A DNA stretch of 64,000 bases from Methylonatrum sp040877625 (lineage in GTDB: Bacteria; Pseudomonadota; Gammaproteobacteria; Nitrococcales; Aquisalimonadaceae): positions 62,001 to 126,000 of the forward strand of contig JBBDNK010000024.1 in the NCBI GenBank assembly GCA_040877625.1, read 5' to 3'. A program made the translations under genes and the position numbers. Positions 1 through 7,512 of the stretch are shown here, piece after piece; position 1 is the stretch's first letter, and each line of letters begins with the position of its first letter. The notes under the pieces are model-generated. The model was given only the letters and a program-made list of their open reading frames with translations. It searched no databases and was not told the origin of the DNA.

Positions 1-1
1 C

Positions 2-298
2 GCGCGCCGCGAACGTTTCATGCTGGTGATCACGCCCGAAGGCACGCGGGGACGAACGGACTACTGGAAGTCGGGGTTTTATCACATTGCCCGCGAGGCC
101 GGTGTACCCATTCTACTGGCCTACCTGGACTATGGCCGGCGCGAGGTGGGAATCGGTTTGCAAGTCATGCCCTCCGGGGATGTCGGGGCGGATATGGCCG
201 GCATCCGTGCCTTCTACGACGACAAACAGGGCCGAATTCCCGCCAACCAGGGGCCGGTCATGCTGCGCCTCGGCGCCGGCGCACCGCGTGACACCTGA
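2..298 (+). CDS. 1-acyl-glycerol-3-phosphate acyltransferase family protein, 3' part
   Basis: C-terminal 98 residues of a protein whose start lies left of the window; the frame is open from base 2. The sequence FMLVITPEGTRGRTDYWKSG contains the EGTR block conserved in PlsC-type glycerolipid acyltransferases, where it contributes to binding the acyl acceptor phosphate. The following stretch (FYHIAREAGVPILLAYLDYG) matches the usual hydrophobic segment after that block. The family transfers acyl groups to lysophosphatidate or related acceptors at the inner membrane. The catalytic HX4D motif would be upstream and is not visible, so the exact acceptor cannot be judged. The gene has no co-directional neighbour for about 2.4 kb, so it probably ends its transcription unit here. 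Confidence 0.8.
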   Translation, partial: ARRERFMLVITPEGTRGRTDYWKSGFYHIAREAGVPILLAYLDYGRREVGIGLQVMPSGDVGADMAGIRAFYDDKQGRIPANQGPVMLRLGAGAPRDT

Positions 299-394
299 CC
301 TTGCCCCTCCGGGACATGACCGCCGTGCAGATTCGAGCACGCCTGTATGCCGTGGACGGACCCAGTCCGAAACCCCACTGCGCGGCGCCAACCT

Positions 395-665
395 TTAAGG
401 AGCCTCTGATCTATTCCCATGGGGCTCTGCGGAGCCATCCGGGCGCACTGGCAAGGCGGCGTTCGCAGGCAATGGCCGTCGCCCTTGGCAAGAACGCCAA
501 CGCAGTCCAGTGCGCCCGGATGGCCCGCCCTGCGGGGCTTTGCAGCATGCCCGTGGTCTGCGTTGCGCCTCTTGGCAAGGGCCCGCCATTGCCGGCGAGC
601 CGCGCCTTGCCCACGGGCATGCTGCAAAGTCAGAGCTCCATGGGAATAGATCAGAGGCTCCTTAA
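395..665. repeat. 271-bp palindromic element with two internal hairpin arms (MITE-like)
   Basis: Ends are a 35-bp inverted repeat, 395-429 against 631-665, with one mismatch; each end starts TTAAGGAGCCTCTGATCTAT. Inside lie two further perfect inverted repeats: 434-451 with 507-524 (18 bp) and 538-556 with 611-629 (19 bp). The loop sequences of the two arms are themselves homologous in opposite orientation, so the interior looks like one unit duplicated head-to-head. The whole folds as an outer stem carrying two long hairpins. A 50-bp perfect palindrome made of the same terminal sequence occurs at 23672-23721, and partial ends occur elsewhere. No transposase is encoded, so a non-autonomous element is the best description. 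No believable gene lies in 299-673. Confidence 0.8.
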
Positions 666-673
666 GGAGACAC

Positions 674-1774
674 TCAGAACGTTGCTTTGAGCTGGATGCC
701 GGTAAGATAGAAGACGCCCGATTCGGTCTCCAGTCGGGTGGGCTCGAAAGTACTGGAAGCCGCGCTTCCCGTGGGCTGAACAATCCGGGTGATGTCATTT
801 ACGTACTGTGCCCCCAGTTGCAGCGCTACGGTCCACATCGTTGTGAACGCATAATCCAGAGACACATCAATGGCCGCCATGTAGGTATTTGTGTCGATAC
901 TATCACTGGCTTCAGCACGGTCTGTCACGCCACTATTGTCATCTCTTCTAGAGTCGCTCGCCTGATAATCCGATTCCAGCTCAAGGTAGGAATAGGCAAG
1001 GTTTGCATTCACCTTCCAGCGGCCACTGATTGGTTTGCTAAGCCCTATTGCAAACCTGACTCCCCGGTATTGCTCGTCCAGCCTACCCACACGAGCATAT
1101 GTTGGCGAAGTACCGCTTTGCCCGACAATCTGGAAGGTGTTTTTCAGATCCGTGTTGATCCAATGCGGGCCGAGTTGTGGTCGTATTTGCCAGTCATCAC
1201 GCTCAAACTGAAGCCCCAGCCCGAGATTGATTTCCTCGTGTTGGATTTCAGAGCGCAGTTTCGCATCTCCCGGTAACGCGTCACTGACATTAAAGCCGTT
1301 AGAACCATCCAGAAAAGCAAAACGGATGGCGAGTCCGTCAGCGTTTGTTGTCAGCAACTCGTCCTGCGTGTCGCTGGCCTCGGTGCGCATCGCTCCGCCC
1401 TGGATAAACAGTTGCCCGCCTGAAAGCCATGCTTGCTCAAACATGTATCGGCCGTTTACGGCAAAGGCGGTAGAATCCAGCCTGTCCGCTGCCTCAAACG
1501 TGGGCTTCCCCACTGCTTCAAAATTCGGACCACGGCCATACCCATCCTCGTAACCGGGAAGATGCATGAAAGAATGCCTCAGTCCAAACGCGATTTCGCT
1601 GTCGGCATGAGAATACTGCACGGGCAGCAGACAACTGCTTAAAACAGCCACAAACGTGAGACTGGAGCGAATTGATAACGGAAATACAAGGGAATTACCA
1701 GGCATTCTAGATAGAAAACCAGCCGAGCCGACTAACCGGCTCAACTGACCGTTTCCGAGAGTTTTGGTCTGCAT
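674..1774 (-). CDS. outer-membrane beta-barrel protein, hypothetical
   Basis: 366 codons, leftward. A hydrophobic signal-like stretch (SLTFVAVLSSCLLPVQYSHA) ends near residue 58 with a plausible cleavage site after SHA, so a start at the internal Met at 1705 (residue 24) is at least as good as 1774; neither has a convincing ribosome site. The mature part alternates short amphipathic strands with polar turns and ends in Phe (GIQLKATF), the classic C-terminal signature for insertion of outer-membrane barrels by the Bam machinery. It resembles the Lpg1974/MOMP-like pore-forming families in length and style, but I cannot assign a specific family. The stop codon sits directly beside the right end of the palindromic repeat element, which also carries another TTAAGGAGACACT half-copy. 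Confidence 0.65.
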   Translation of the reverse strand: MQTKTLGNGQLSRLVGSAGFLSRMPGNSLVFPLSIRSSLTFVAVLSSCLLPVQYSHADSEIAFGLRHSFMHLPGYEDGYGRGPNFEAVGKPTFEAADRLDSTAFAVNGRYMFEQAWLSGGQLFIQGGAMRTEASDTQDELLTTNADGLAIRFAFLDGSNGFNVSDALPGDAKLRSEIQHEEINLGLGLQFERDDWQIRPQLGPHWINTDLKNTFQIVGQSGTSPTYARVGRLDEQYRGVRFAIGLSKPISGRWKVNANLAYSYLELESDYQASDSRRDDNSGVTDRAEASDSIDTNTYMAAIDVSLDYAFTTMWTVALQLGAQYVNDITRIVQPTGSAASSTFEPTRLETESGVFYLTGIQLKATF

Positions 1775-1938
1775 TTTTTACTCATTTTTTAGATGCACAA
1801 ACAATACGCGAACGATACTAGCACAACATGCAGACCAAGACTTTGCTTTTTATATCAATAATTACACGCCTCAACGTTGCTCCGACAGCCGCGCGGCTTC
1901 GGCACGCAGGCGCTCTTCCTGTTCGCGCAGCTCCGGCG

Positions 1939-1961
1939 TGAATACATCAGCGTCTCCCTAG
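1939..1961 (-). repeat. fragment of TTAAGGAG-type palindromic repeat inside YCII gene
   Basis: On the minus strand this reads CTAGGGAGACGCTGATGTAT then TC, matching the end of the palindrome at 23672 (TTAAGGAGTCTCTGATGTAT). Its first 16 bases are identical to 38187-38202. It supplies the premature TAG of the YCII gene, and the gene's coding sense resumes in frame after it. Confidence 0.65.
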
Positions 1962-2320
1962 CCAAAGTCGTCGTCCTCGAATACCTGGCGGATCTCGATT
2001 TCGGCCTCGGTGCCGGGCATCGGGTTGGGGCAGCGCTTGACCCACTCGATGGCCTCCTCCTTCGACTCCACCCGCCACAGCCAGAAGCCGGCAATCAGCT
2101 CCTTGGTCTCGGTGAATGGGCCGTCGATGACGGTGCGCTGGTCACCCGAGAAGCGCACACGCGCGCCCTTGCTGCTCGGCTGCAGCCCTTCACCGGCGAG
2201 CATGATGCCGGCGTTGACCAGCTCCTCATTGTACTTGCCCATCGCCTCAAGCAGTTCCTGGCTCGGCAGCTTGCCGGCTTCCGAGTCCTTGCTTGCTTTT
2301 ACTATGACCATGAATCGCAT
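1958..2320 (-). CDS. YCII-related (DGPF) domain protein, truncated by repeat fragment
   Basis: 120 residues from MRFMVIVKAS; this start is chosen because the YCII domain begins exactly there, although the frame is open further upstream. Residues around 70 carry the VIDGPFTETKELIAGFW motif typical of DGPF/YCII proteins, small ferredoxin-fold dimers often linked to ECF sigma factors; enzymatic role is unknown. The frame stops at a TAG (1958-1960). Beyond it the same frame continues for 28 codons, reading into FTPELREQEERLRAEAARL before a TGA at 1871-1873. That tail looks like the normal C-terminus of this family. The intervening bases (1939-1961) match the end of the palindromic repeat family of this window, so the gene appears to be prematurely stopped by a repeat insertion or its footprint. 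No ECF sigma gene is adjacent. Confidence 0.7.
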   Translation of the reverse strand: MRFMVIVKASKDSEAGKLPSQELLEAMGKYNEELVNAGIMLAGEGLQPSSKGARVRFSGDQRTVIDGPFTETKELIAGFWLWRVESKEEAIEWVKRCPNPMPGTEAEIEIRQVFEDDDFG

Positions 2321-2676
2321 GTTCGTGTCTCCGTAAGTTGGACCGCTCACCTCATTGTCGAACGAGCTGACCGTAAATCGACACCCTGCGATTGCCCTCC
2401 CCGGCGCCGGAAAGATCGGACGCGCTACCAGGGTATGGGGACGGTCGGCTTTGGGTCGATAATGGCACGGCCGAACACGACACGATACGCTCAGGGAGCC
2501 TGCCATTTTCAGGCAGCGGTCGCCAGTGAGGTGAAAGCCAGTCTGGTGGTGCGTGGAACGACGGCACCTCCGGCTAGTGTTTCATCCGACGCGCGCACCT
2601 GACGGAAACGCGCTCGGACACCCCATTCCGAGGCGCTTTTGACGCCATGAGAAGACGCTGAACACGCAGAGACTTC

Positions 2677-2706
2677 TTGACAGTCTTATATAAGACATCT
2701 TATAAC
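2677..2706 (+). promoter_or_regulatory. suyAB promoter with palindromic operator in the spacer
   Basis: A perfect -35 (TTGACA, 2677-2682) and a near-consensus -10 (TATAAC, 2701-2706) are separated by 18 bp. The spacer begins with the perfect palindrome GTCTTATATAAGAC (2683-2696). The same arrangement is present before slcC (5087-5116), and the core recurs at 62529-62540. A repressor bound here would block RNA polymerase directly. The adjacent HutC-type regulator is the natural candidate. The rest of the 2321-2676 gap shows nothing recognisable. Confidence 0.75.
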
Positions 2707-2739
2707 GTTATACGCGAACACGCTGAGGAGTAGTTAGGT

Positions 2740-3024
2740 ATGACAACCCATTTCCTGGTTCACGAAGGCAAAGACAACGTCGGGGTCGTTGTGGTGGAAG
2801 ATGTTCAGGCCGGCCAGACGCTGTCCGGCTGGATGATGGACACCAATGAAACCATCACGATCGAGGCAAAGGATCCCATCCCGCTTGGCCACAAGATCGC
2901 TCTGCAGGATCTATCCAAGGGCGACACGATCATCAAGTATGGCCATGACATCGGCGCCGTCGTGGCGCCCATCGGCAAGGGCCATCACGCACACGTCCAG
3001 AACGTCAAGACGAAAAGGTGGTAA
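2740..3024 (+). CDS. suyA: (2R)-3-sulfolactate sulfo-lyase, alpha subunit
   Basis: 94 residues, a single SAF-type domain like the N-terminal part of altronate dehydratase (UxaA). It contains VPLGHK-like text (DPIPLGHKIAL, residues 46-56) and a YGHDIGAVVAPIGKGHHAHVQN stretch near the C-terminus that matches the small subunit of this hydratase/lyase family. SuyA with SuyB cleaves the C-S bond of (R)-sulfolactate to give pyruvate and sulfite in the cytoplasm; the partner SuyB follows 2 bp after the stop. The start has a clear GAGGAG ribosome site. The call as SuyA rather than UxaA-N rests mainly on the very SuyB-like partner and on slcC/comC next door. Confidence 0.88.
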   Translation: MTTHFLVHEGKDNVGVVVVEDVQAGQTLSGWMMDTNETITIEAKDPIPLGHKIALQDLSKGDTIIKYGHDIGAVVAPIGKGHHAHVQNVKTKRW

Positions 3025-3026
3025 GC

Positions 3027-4196
3027 ATGGACAATCTGACATTCATGGGATATCGGCGGGAAAATGGCCGTGTGGGTATCCGCAATCACGTCATCATCCT
3101 GCCGCTGGACGATCTGTCCAACGCAGCCTGCGAAGCCGTCGCCCACAACATCAAGGGCGCGCTGGCGCTGCCCCATCACTATGGCCGGCTGCAGTTCGGC
3201 GCTGACCTTGACCTGCATTTCCGTACCCTGATCGGCACTGGCTGCAACCCGAACGTCCACTCGGTCGTGGTTATCGGCATCGAGCCGAGCTGGACCGGCA
3301 AGATCGTCGACGGTATCGCCAAGAGCGGCAAGCAGGTGCAGGGGTTCAGCATCGAGCGCAACGGCGATCACAAGACCATTGAGGCCGCGTCGCGCGTCGC
3401 CAAGCAGTACGTCCAGGAAGCCGCCGAGCAGCAGCGCGAAAAGTGCTCGCTCAGCGAGCTGTGGATCGCTACCAAGTGCGGCGAATCGGACACCACGTCC
3501 GGCCTGGGATCCAACCCCACCGTCGGCAACCTGATCGACAAGGTTGATTCCGTCGGTTCCACGACCTGCTTCGGCGAGACCTCGGAACTGACCGGTGCGG
3601 AAGAGGTCTGCGCGACGCGCGGCGCCACTCCGGAAGTCTCCAGGAAGTTCCTGGCCACCTGGCAGGCCTACATGGACGAGGTCATCGAGCCTCACAAGGA
3701 CAGCGACCTGTCCGAGTCCCAGCCGACCAAGGGCAACATCGCCGGCGGCCTGACCACCATCGAAGAGAAGGCGTTCGGCAATCTGCAGAAGATCGGTCAC
3801 AACACCAAGTTCGTGGGTGTGCTCGAGCCTGCCGAGGAGCCGAAGGACGGTGCCGGTCTGTACTTCATGGACACCTCCTCCGCCGCGGCGGAATGCTGCA
3901 CCCTGCAGGCAGCTGCCGGCTTTGCCGTGCACCTGTTCCCCACGGGTCAGGGCAACGTCATCGGCAACCCGATCATGCCGGTCATCAAGCTGACCGCCAA
4001 TCCGCAGACGGTCCGCACCATGAGCGAGCACGTTGATGTGGACGTCTCCGGCATTCTGCGTCGGGAGATGAACTTCGATCAGGCCGGTGATTCGCTTATC
4101 GACTGCATGTTGCGCACCTGCAACGGCCGGTTGACCTCCGCGGAAGCGCTCGGTCATCGCGAGTTCGTCATGACCAAGCTGTACCGCAGCGCCTGA
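3027..4196 (+). CDS. suyB: (2R)-3-sulfolactate sulfo-lyase, beta subunit
   Basis: 389 residues of the UxaA C-terminal/GarD family. The opening FMGYRRENGRVGIRNHVIIL and the end EALGHREFVMTKLY agree with SuyB as I know it, and length fits (about 390). Conserved cysteines and glycines of the metal-dependent lyase core are visible in GTGCNPNV (residues about 74-81), TKCGESDTTSGLGSNPTVGN (about 153-172) and QPTKGNI. It forms the catalytic subunit releasing sulfite and pyruvate from (R)-sulfolactate. A GTG nine bases upstream overlaps suyA's stop, but the ATG at 3027 has the better-placed AAGGTGG site. A strong hairpin terminator follows at 4228. Confidence 0.9.
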   Translation: MDNLTFMGYRRENGRVGIRNHVIILPLDDLSNAACEAVAHNIKGALALPHHYGRLQFGADLDLHFRTLIGTGCNPNVHSVVVIGIEPSWTGKIVDGIAKSGKQVQGFSIERNGDHKTIEAASRVAKQYVQEAAEQQREKCSLSELWIATKCGESDTTSGLGSNPTVGNLIDKVDSVGSTTCFGETSELTGAEEVCATRGATPEVSRKFLATWQAYMDEVIEPHKDSDLSESQPTKGNIAGGLTTIEEKAFGNLQKIGHNTKFVGVLEPAEEPKDGAGLYFMDTSSAAAECCTLQAAAGFAVHLFPTGQGNVIGNPIMPVIKLTANPQTVRTMSEHVDVDVSGILRREMNFDQAGDSLIDCMLRTCNGRLTSAEALGHREFVMTKLYRSA

Positions 4197-4227
4197 GCCG
4201 GATCGTCATCCGACCAGGCACGCCGGA

Positions 4228-4258
4228 GCCGGGGCACTGTCGAGGTGCCCCGGCTTCT
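4228..4258. terminator. hairpin terminator between suyB and the convergent regulator gene
   Basis: A 10-bp perfect stem, GCCGGGGCAC (4228-4237) with GTGCCCCGGC (4245-4254), and a 7-base loop followed by TTCTGT. It lies between convergent genes and can serve both strands, though the T-tract is weak. Confidence 0.7.
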
Positions 4259-4281
4259 GTCTGGCTAACTGGGCGGCGTTG

Positions 4282-5019
4282 TCAGACCAGATCGTTGAGA
4301 TAGTGCTGGTGGGTGGTCAGACAGCGGCTGATGCGCAGTTCTACGGGCCGGTGTTCGAGATCGAAGGCGGTTCTTCGGATGTGCAACAGCGGCGTTCCAA
4401 TCTTGATGCCTAGCAGCTCGGCATCCCGCTCGTCGGCGGCAACCGCGTACAGCCGTTCAACCGCTCGTTGCACGGTAATGCGGTAGTCGCGCTGATAAAG
4501 TTCGTATATGGCGTTGGGCAGATCGGCTCCGGCATGTTCCAGATCCGGAAACAACTCGGCGGAAACGGTAATCCATTCGGTCATGGCCGGGCGATCACTG
4601 AGGTCCCGGACCCTGAAGATGCGTACCACCGGTGCACCAGCCCGTAAGCCGAGTTCCTTGGCCTCGTCCTGACGCGCCCTGCCCCGACTGCACTCAAGCA
4701 CCCGCGAGGTCGGCAACCGGCGTTCATCGTCGTCGCCGTAAATATGGAAGAACTGGAACAATGACCGCTCATTGGTATGCCGCGCGACCTCGGTGCCCCT
4801 GCCCTGATGGCGGACGACCAGCCGCTCCGCGGCCATGGCGTCCAGCGCCTTGCGAATCGTTCCCTGGCTCACGCCATATTCCTGGGCCAACGCCGTCTCG
4901 CTCGGCAACAACACCCCCGGGGGCCAGTCCCCGGACGCAAGCCGTTGCGTCAGAGCCTCCCGGATCTGCAGGTACAGAGGCCGGTAGGCCGGCGAAAGTC
5001 GATGTTCTTCTGCGGTCAT
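4282..5019 (-). CDS. suyR: GntR-family (HutC subfamily) transcriptional regulator of sulfolactate genes
   Basis: 245 residues. The N-terminal winged helix (about residues 13-75) reads PLYLQIREALTQRL, then PPGVLLPSETALAQEYGVSQ and GTIRKALDAM, the standard GntR DNA-binding core. The C-terminal part (about 95-245) is a UTRA-type ligand domain with RIFRVRDLSDRPAMTEWITV and RISR near the end. HutC-type proteins are usually repressors released by a pathway metabolite. It is encoded between suyB (convergent) and slcC (divergent), and the palindromic operator GTCTTATATAAGAC occurs at both flanking promoters, so it very probably represses both; the inducer would be sulfolactate or a related compound. 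The name suyR follows sulfolactate clusters elsewhere and is partly inference. Confidence 0.8.
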   Translation of the reverse strand: MTAEEHRLSPAYRPLYLQIREALTQRLASGDWPPGVLLPSETALAQEYGVSQGTIRKALDAMAAERLVVRHQGRGTEVARHTNERSLFQFFHIYGDDDERRLPTSRVLECSRGRARQDEAKELGLRAGAPVVRIFRVRDLSDRPAMTEWITVSAELFPDLEHAGADLPNAIYELYQRDYRITVQRAVERLYAVAADERDAELLGIKIGTPLLHIRRTAFDLEHRPVELRISRCLTTHQHYLNDLV

Positions 5020-5086
5020 CTGCGTACACCCTCAATCGTCCATGTCTGCGTTCACGATGCGTATCATGATATAACACAACCATCAA

Positions 5087-5116
5087 TTGATATTCTTATA
5101 TAAGACATCATATAAC
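5087..5116 (+). promoter_or_regulatory. slcC-comC promoter with palindromic operator in the spacer
   Basis: The -35 TTGATA (5087-5092) and -10 TATAAC (5111-5116) are 18 bp apart, with TTCTTATATAAGAC (5093-5106) immediately after the -35. This is the same layout, spacing and -10 as the suyA promoter. It lies 56 bp upstream of slcC and 67 bp upstream of the divergent regulator gene, so it can control both directions. Confidence 0.75.
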
Positions 5117-5172
5117 TTATCGCGCTGTATGACACAGCCCCCGTCATACAAATCCCGCGATCGGGAGACATC

Positions 5173-6102
5173 ATGCCAGATATCATCATTACCGAATTCA
5201 TGGATGAAGCGGCCGTTTCCTCGCTTTCCAGCGATTTCGACGTGCATTACGACCCAAACCTTGCCGACCAGCCGGACACCATCGTTGCCATGGCCCGGGA
5301 GGCCCGCGCACTCATTGTGCGCAACCGCACCCAGGTAACAGTCGCGCTGCTGGACCAGTGCCAGGCCTTGCGCTGCGTCGGCCGGCTGGGTGTCGGACTG
5401 GACAATATTGATGTCGACGCCTGCCGCGCACGCGACATCGCCGTGCTGCCGGCTACCGGCGCCAACGATGATGCCGTCGCGGAGTATGTCGTCACCGGCG
5501 CCATGATGCTGCTGCGCGGCGCCTACCTGGCCACCGCGCGGGTCGCCGCGGGGGAATGGCCGCGACAGGAACTGTCAGGCCGCGAGACTGGCGGCAAGAC
5601 GCTGGGCCTGATCGGCTTCGGCAGCATTGCCCGGCAGTCGGCAAACAGAGCCCGTGCCCTGGGCATGACGGTCATCGGCTTCGACCCCTACGTGGCCGCC
5701 GACGACCCGGCGTGGCAGGGGCTGGCGGAACGTCGCGAACACCTGAACGACCTCCTTGCCGAGGCCGACGTGGTCAGCCTGCACGTACCGCTGACCGACG
5801 GCACACGTCACTTGATCGACGCCGTGGCGCTGAACAGGATGCGGCCGGATTCCATACTCATCAATGCCGCTCGCGGCGGCGTAGTCGATGAAGCGGCGCT
5901 TGCCGACAGCCTGCGCGGCGGCCGCCTGGGCGGCGCAATGCTTGACGTCTTCGAGAACGAACCACTCGCTGCCGGCTCCGTCCTCGCCGATGTGCCCAAC
6001 CTCATTCTCACGCCGCATATTGCCGGCGTTACACAAGAATCAAATGTACGTGTCAGCCGCGTAACCGCGGACAATGTTCGACGCGTACTGGAGAGCAAAT
6101 AA
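5173..6102 (+). CDS. slcC: (S)-3-sulfolactate dehydrogenase
   Basis: 309 residues of the D-isomer-specific 2-hydroxyacid dehydrogenase family. The NAD-binding Rossmann motif is LGLIGFGSIARQSA (about residues 143-156). The catalytic Arg/Glu/His set is visible as NAARGGVVDE (about 232-241), DVFENEPL (about 259-266) and LTPHIAG (about 279-285). SlcC oxidises (S)-sulfolactate to sulfopyruvate with NAD+. With ComC, encoded next and translationally coupled by an A shared between stop and start, it inverts sulfolactate to the R form that SuyAB cleaves. Phosphoglycerate dehydrogenase (SerA) is the obvious alternative by family, but there is no ACT domain and the suyAB/comC context argues for SlcC. 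A GGGAG site precedes the ATG. Confidence 0.87.
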   Translation: MPDIIITEFMDEAAVSSLSSDFDVHYDPNLADQPDTIVAMAREARALIVRNRTQVTVALLDQCQALRCVGRLGVGLDNIDVDACRARDIAVLPATGANDDAVAEYVVTGAMMLLRGAYLATARVAAGEWPRQELSGRETGGKTLGLIGFGSIARQSANRARALGMTVIGFDPYVAADDPAWQGLAERREHLNDLLAEADVVSLHVPLTDGTRHLIDAVALNRMRPDSILINAARGGVVDEAALADSLRGGRLGGAMLDVFENEPLAAGSVLADVPNLILTPHIAGVTQESNVRVSRVTADNVRRVLESK

Positions 6103-7115
6103 TGAGCAATACTGTCCACCGTCCCGAAGAGCTGATCTCGCTCGCCACCGATGTCCTCCTGCGCGCCAATACCAGTGCCGAAAATGCCGCCCCGGTGGCG
6201 GAAGCGCTGGTCGCCGCGGATACCGACGGCCTTGCCTCGCATGGCCTGTCCCGCCTGCCGTTCTATGCCGACCAGGCGGCGTCCGGCAAGGTCAACGGCC
6301 AGGCAGCGCCCGACATCTCCGCGCGCGGCGCCGTGGTCAATGTCGATGCCCGATGCGGCTTCGCGTACCGGGCCATCAACGAGGGCAACGAGCAAGGCAT
6401 CGCGCAGGCTCGCAACAGCGGCATCGCAGCGGTCGCCATCGGCAACTCCCACCACTTTGGCGTCGCCGGCTACCATGTGGAGCGGGTCGCAAGGCAGGGC
6501 CTGATCGCACTGGCTTTCGGCAACACCCCTGCCGCGATGGCGCCCTGGGGCGGATCAAGCCCGGTCTTCGGCACCAACCCGGTCGCCTTCGCCGCGCCGA
6601 GGGACGGCGCCGAGCCCCTGGTGATCGACCTGTCGCTGAGCAAGGTTGCGCGCGGCAAGATCATGATGGCCGACAAGGCCGGCGAAGCCATCCCGGAAGG
6701 CTGGGCACTGGATACCGACGGCAACCCCACCACCGATACCAAAACCGCCCTTGCCGGCAGCATGGTGCCGCTGGGAGACGCCAAGGGTGCGGCATTGGCG
6801 CTGATGGTGGAAATACTCACCGCCGGCCTCACCGGCTCCAACTTCGCATTCGAAGCCAGCTCGTTTTTTGACGCGGAAGGAAAGCCGCCGCGCGTAGCCC
6901 AGCTTTTCCTGCTGCTCAATCCCGAGTTCTTCGGCGGAACCAGCGGCTTCAGCAGCCGCATGACGGCATTGCTGGAAGCGATCGCCCGACAGCAGGGCAC
7001 ACGCCTGCCCGGAGAGCGCCGCCTGGCCGCCCGCGCCAAGGCAAAAGACCAGGGCGGCATCAGCATCCCCGATGTGCTCCATCAGCAACTTCTTGATCGT
7101 CGCGGCCAGGGCTGA
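6102..7115 (+). CDS. comC: (2R)-3-sulfolactate dehydrogenase (NADPH type)
   Basis: 337 residues of the LDH2/malate dehydrogenase-like oxidoreductase family, usual length for ComC. Family marks visible: TDGLASHGLSRLPFY (about residues 40-54) with the conserved SHG, SHHFG (about 115-119, catalytic His), and GTNPVAFAAP (about 157-166). ComC reduces sulfopyruvate to (R)-sulfolactate, completing the two-dehydrogenase racemisation begun by SlcC. ATG overlaps the slcC stop by one base, indicating one operon under the 5087-5116 promoter. Generic malate or ureidoglycolate dehydrogenase is possible by family alone. A 15-bp-stem hairpin lies 24 bp downstream. Confidence 0.87.
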   Translation: MSNTVHRPEELISLATDVLLRANTSAENAAPVAEALVAADTDGLASHGLSRLPFYADQAASGKVNGQAAPDISARGAVVNVDARCGFAYRAINEGNEQGIAQARNSGIAAVAIGNSHHFGVAGYHVERVARQGLIALAFGNTPAAMAPWGGSSPVFGTNPVAFAAPRDGAEPLVIDLSLSKVARGKIMMADKAGEAIPEGWALDTDGNPTTDTKTALAGSMVPLGDAKGAALALMVEILTAGLTGSNFAFEASSFFDAEGKPPRVAQLFLLLNPEFFGGTSGFSSRMTALLEAIARQQGTRLPGERRLAARAKAKDQGGISIPDVLHQQLLDRRGQG

Positions 7116-7138
7116 GGCCGGTCGCCGCCTGACAGCAC

Positions 7139-7179
7139 ACGAGCCGCATACCGCCCTCCAGGGCCGGTATGCGGCTCGT
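7139..7179. terminator. long hairpin after comC, probable terminator
   Basis: ACGAGCCGCATACCG (7139-7153) pairs perfectly with CGGTATGCGGCTCGT (7165-7179), an 11-base loop. No T-run follows on the plus strand, so it may be a Rho-assisted terminator or an mRNA 3' end stabiliser for slcC-comC. Confidence 0.55.
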
Positions 7180-7301
7180 GGCACGAATCGACCGTTTCCG
7201 ACCTGCCTGCAGCTTATCGCGCCCCCTGTGTACCCCTACTGTATTCATTAGAGACGCAGAAACTGGTCGGCAACGACCAGGCAAGCAAAAGGGAGGCGGC
7301 C

Positions 7302-7505
7302 ATGCACACCAGATCCTCGCAAATCTATCGCGCCACCTGCATACCCGGACATCCCGTTCAGATGGCGGGCTTTGCCCGCGTATGGATGTATCTGCTGACA
7401 ACCTACAGCACAACCCCGGAGCACCGTGCCCGCATCATCAAGCATCGGGACCGCGTCATGGCGGCCTGCCTCAGGGCAGCGGAGCCATTCGCCGCGAGCT
7501 CCTAG
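7302..7505 (+). CDS. small hypothetical protein, 67 aa
   Basis: Short ORF beginning MHTRSSQIYRATCIPGH, preceded by a strong GGGAGG ribosome site 6 bp before the ATG, which is the main support. The composition is basic and contains one moderately hydrophobic stretch (ARVWMYLLTTY). No family is recognised. It lies alone between comC and the convergent AraC-type gene. Its TAG stop falls in CTAGGGAGACTC, which resembles the end of the local repeat family. It may be a spurious reading frame. Confidence 0.35.
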   Translation: MHTRSSQIYRATCIPGHPVQMAGFARVWMYLLTTYSTTPEHRARIIKHRDRVMAACLRAAEPFAASS

Positions 7506-7512
7506 GGAGACT

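Noticed and set aside
395..665. Possible complete insertion sequence or integron attC cassette
   Set aside because: No transposase or integrase reading frame within or nearby, and the inverted-repeat layout does not match attC core sites.
2985..4157. Long open frame antisense to suyB (390 codons)
   Set aside because: It mirrors the GC-rich codon pattern of suyB, has low-complexity Gly/Ala/Asp-rich text, no ribosome site and no family resemblance.
5173..6102. Annotation as 3-phosphoglycerate dehydrogenase (serA)
   Set aside because: Short form without ACT domain, coupled to comC and sharing an operator with suyAB; SlcC fits better.
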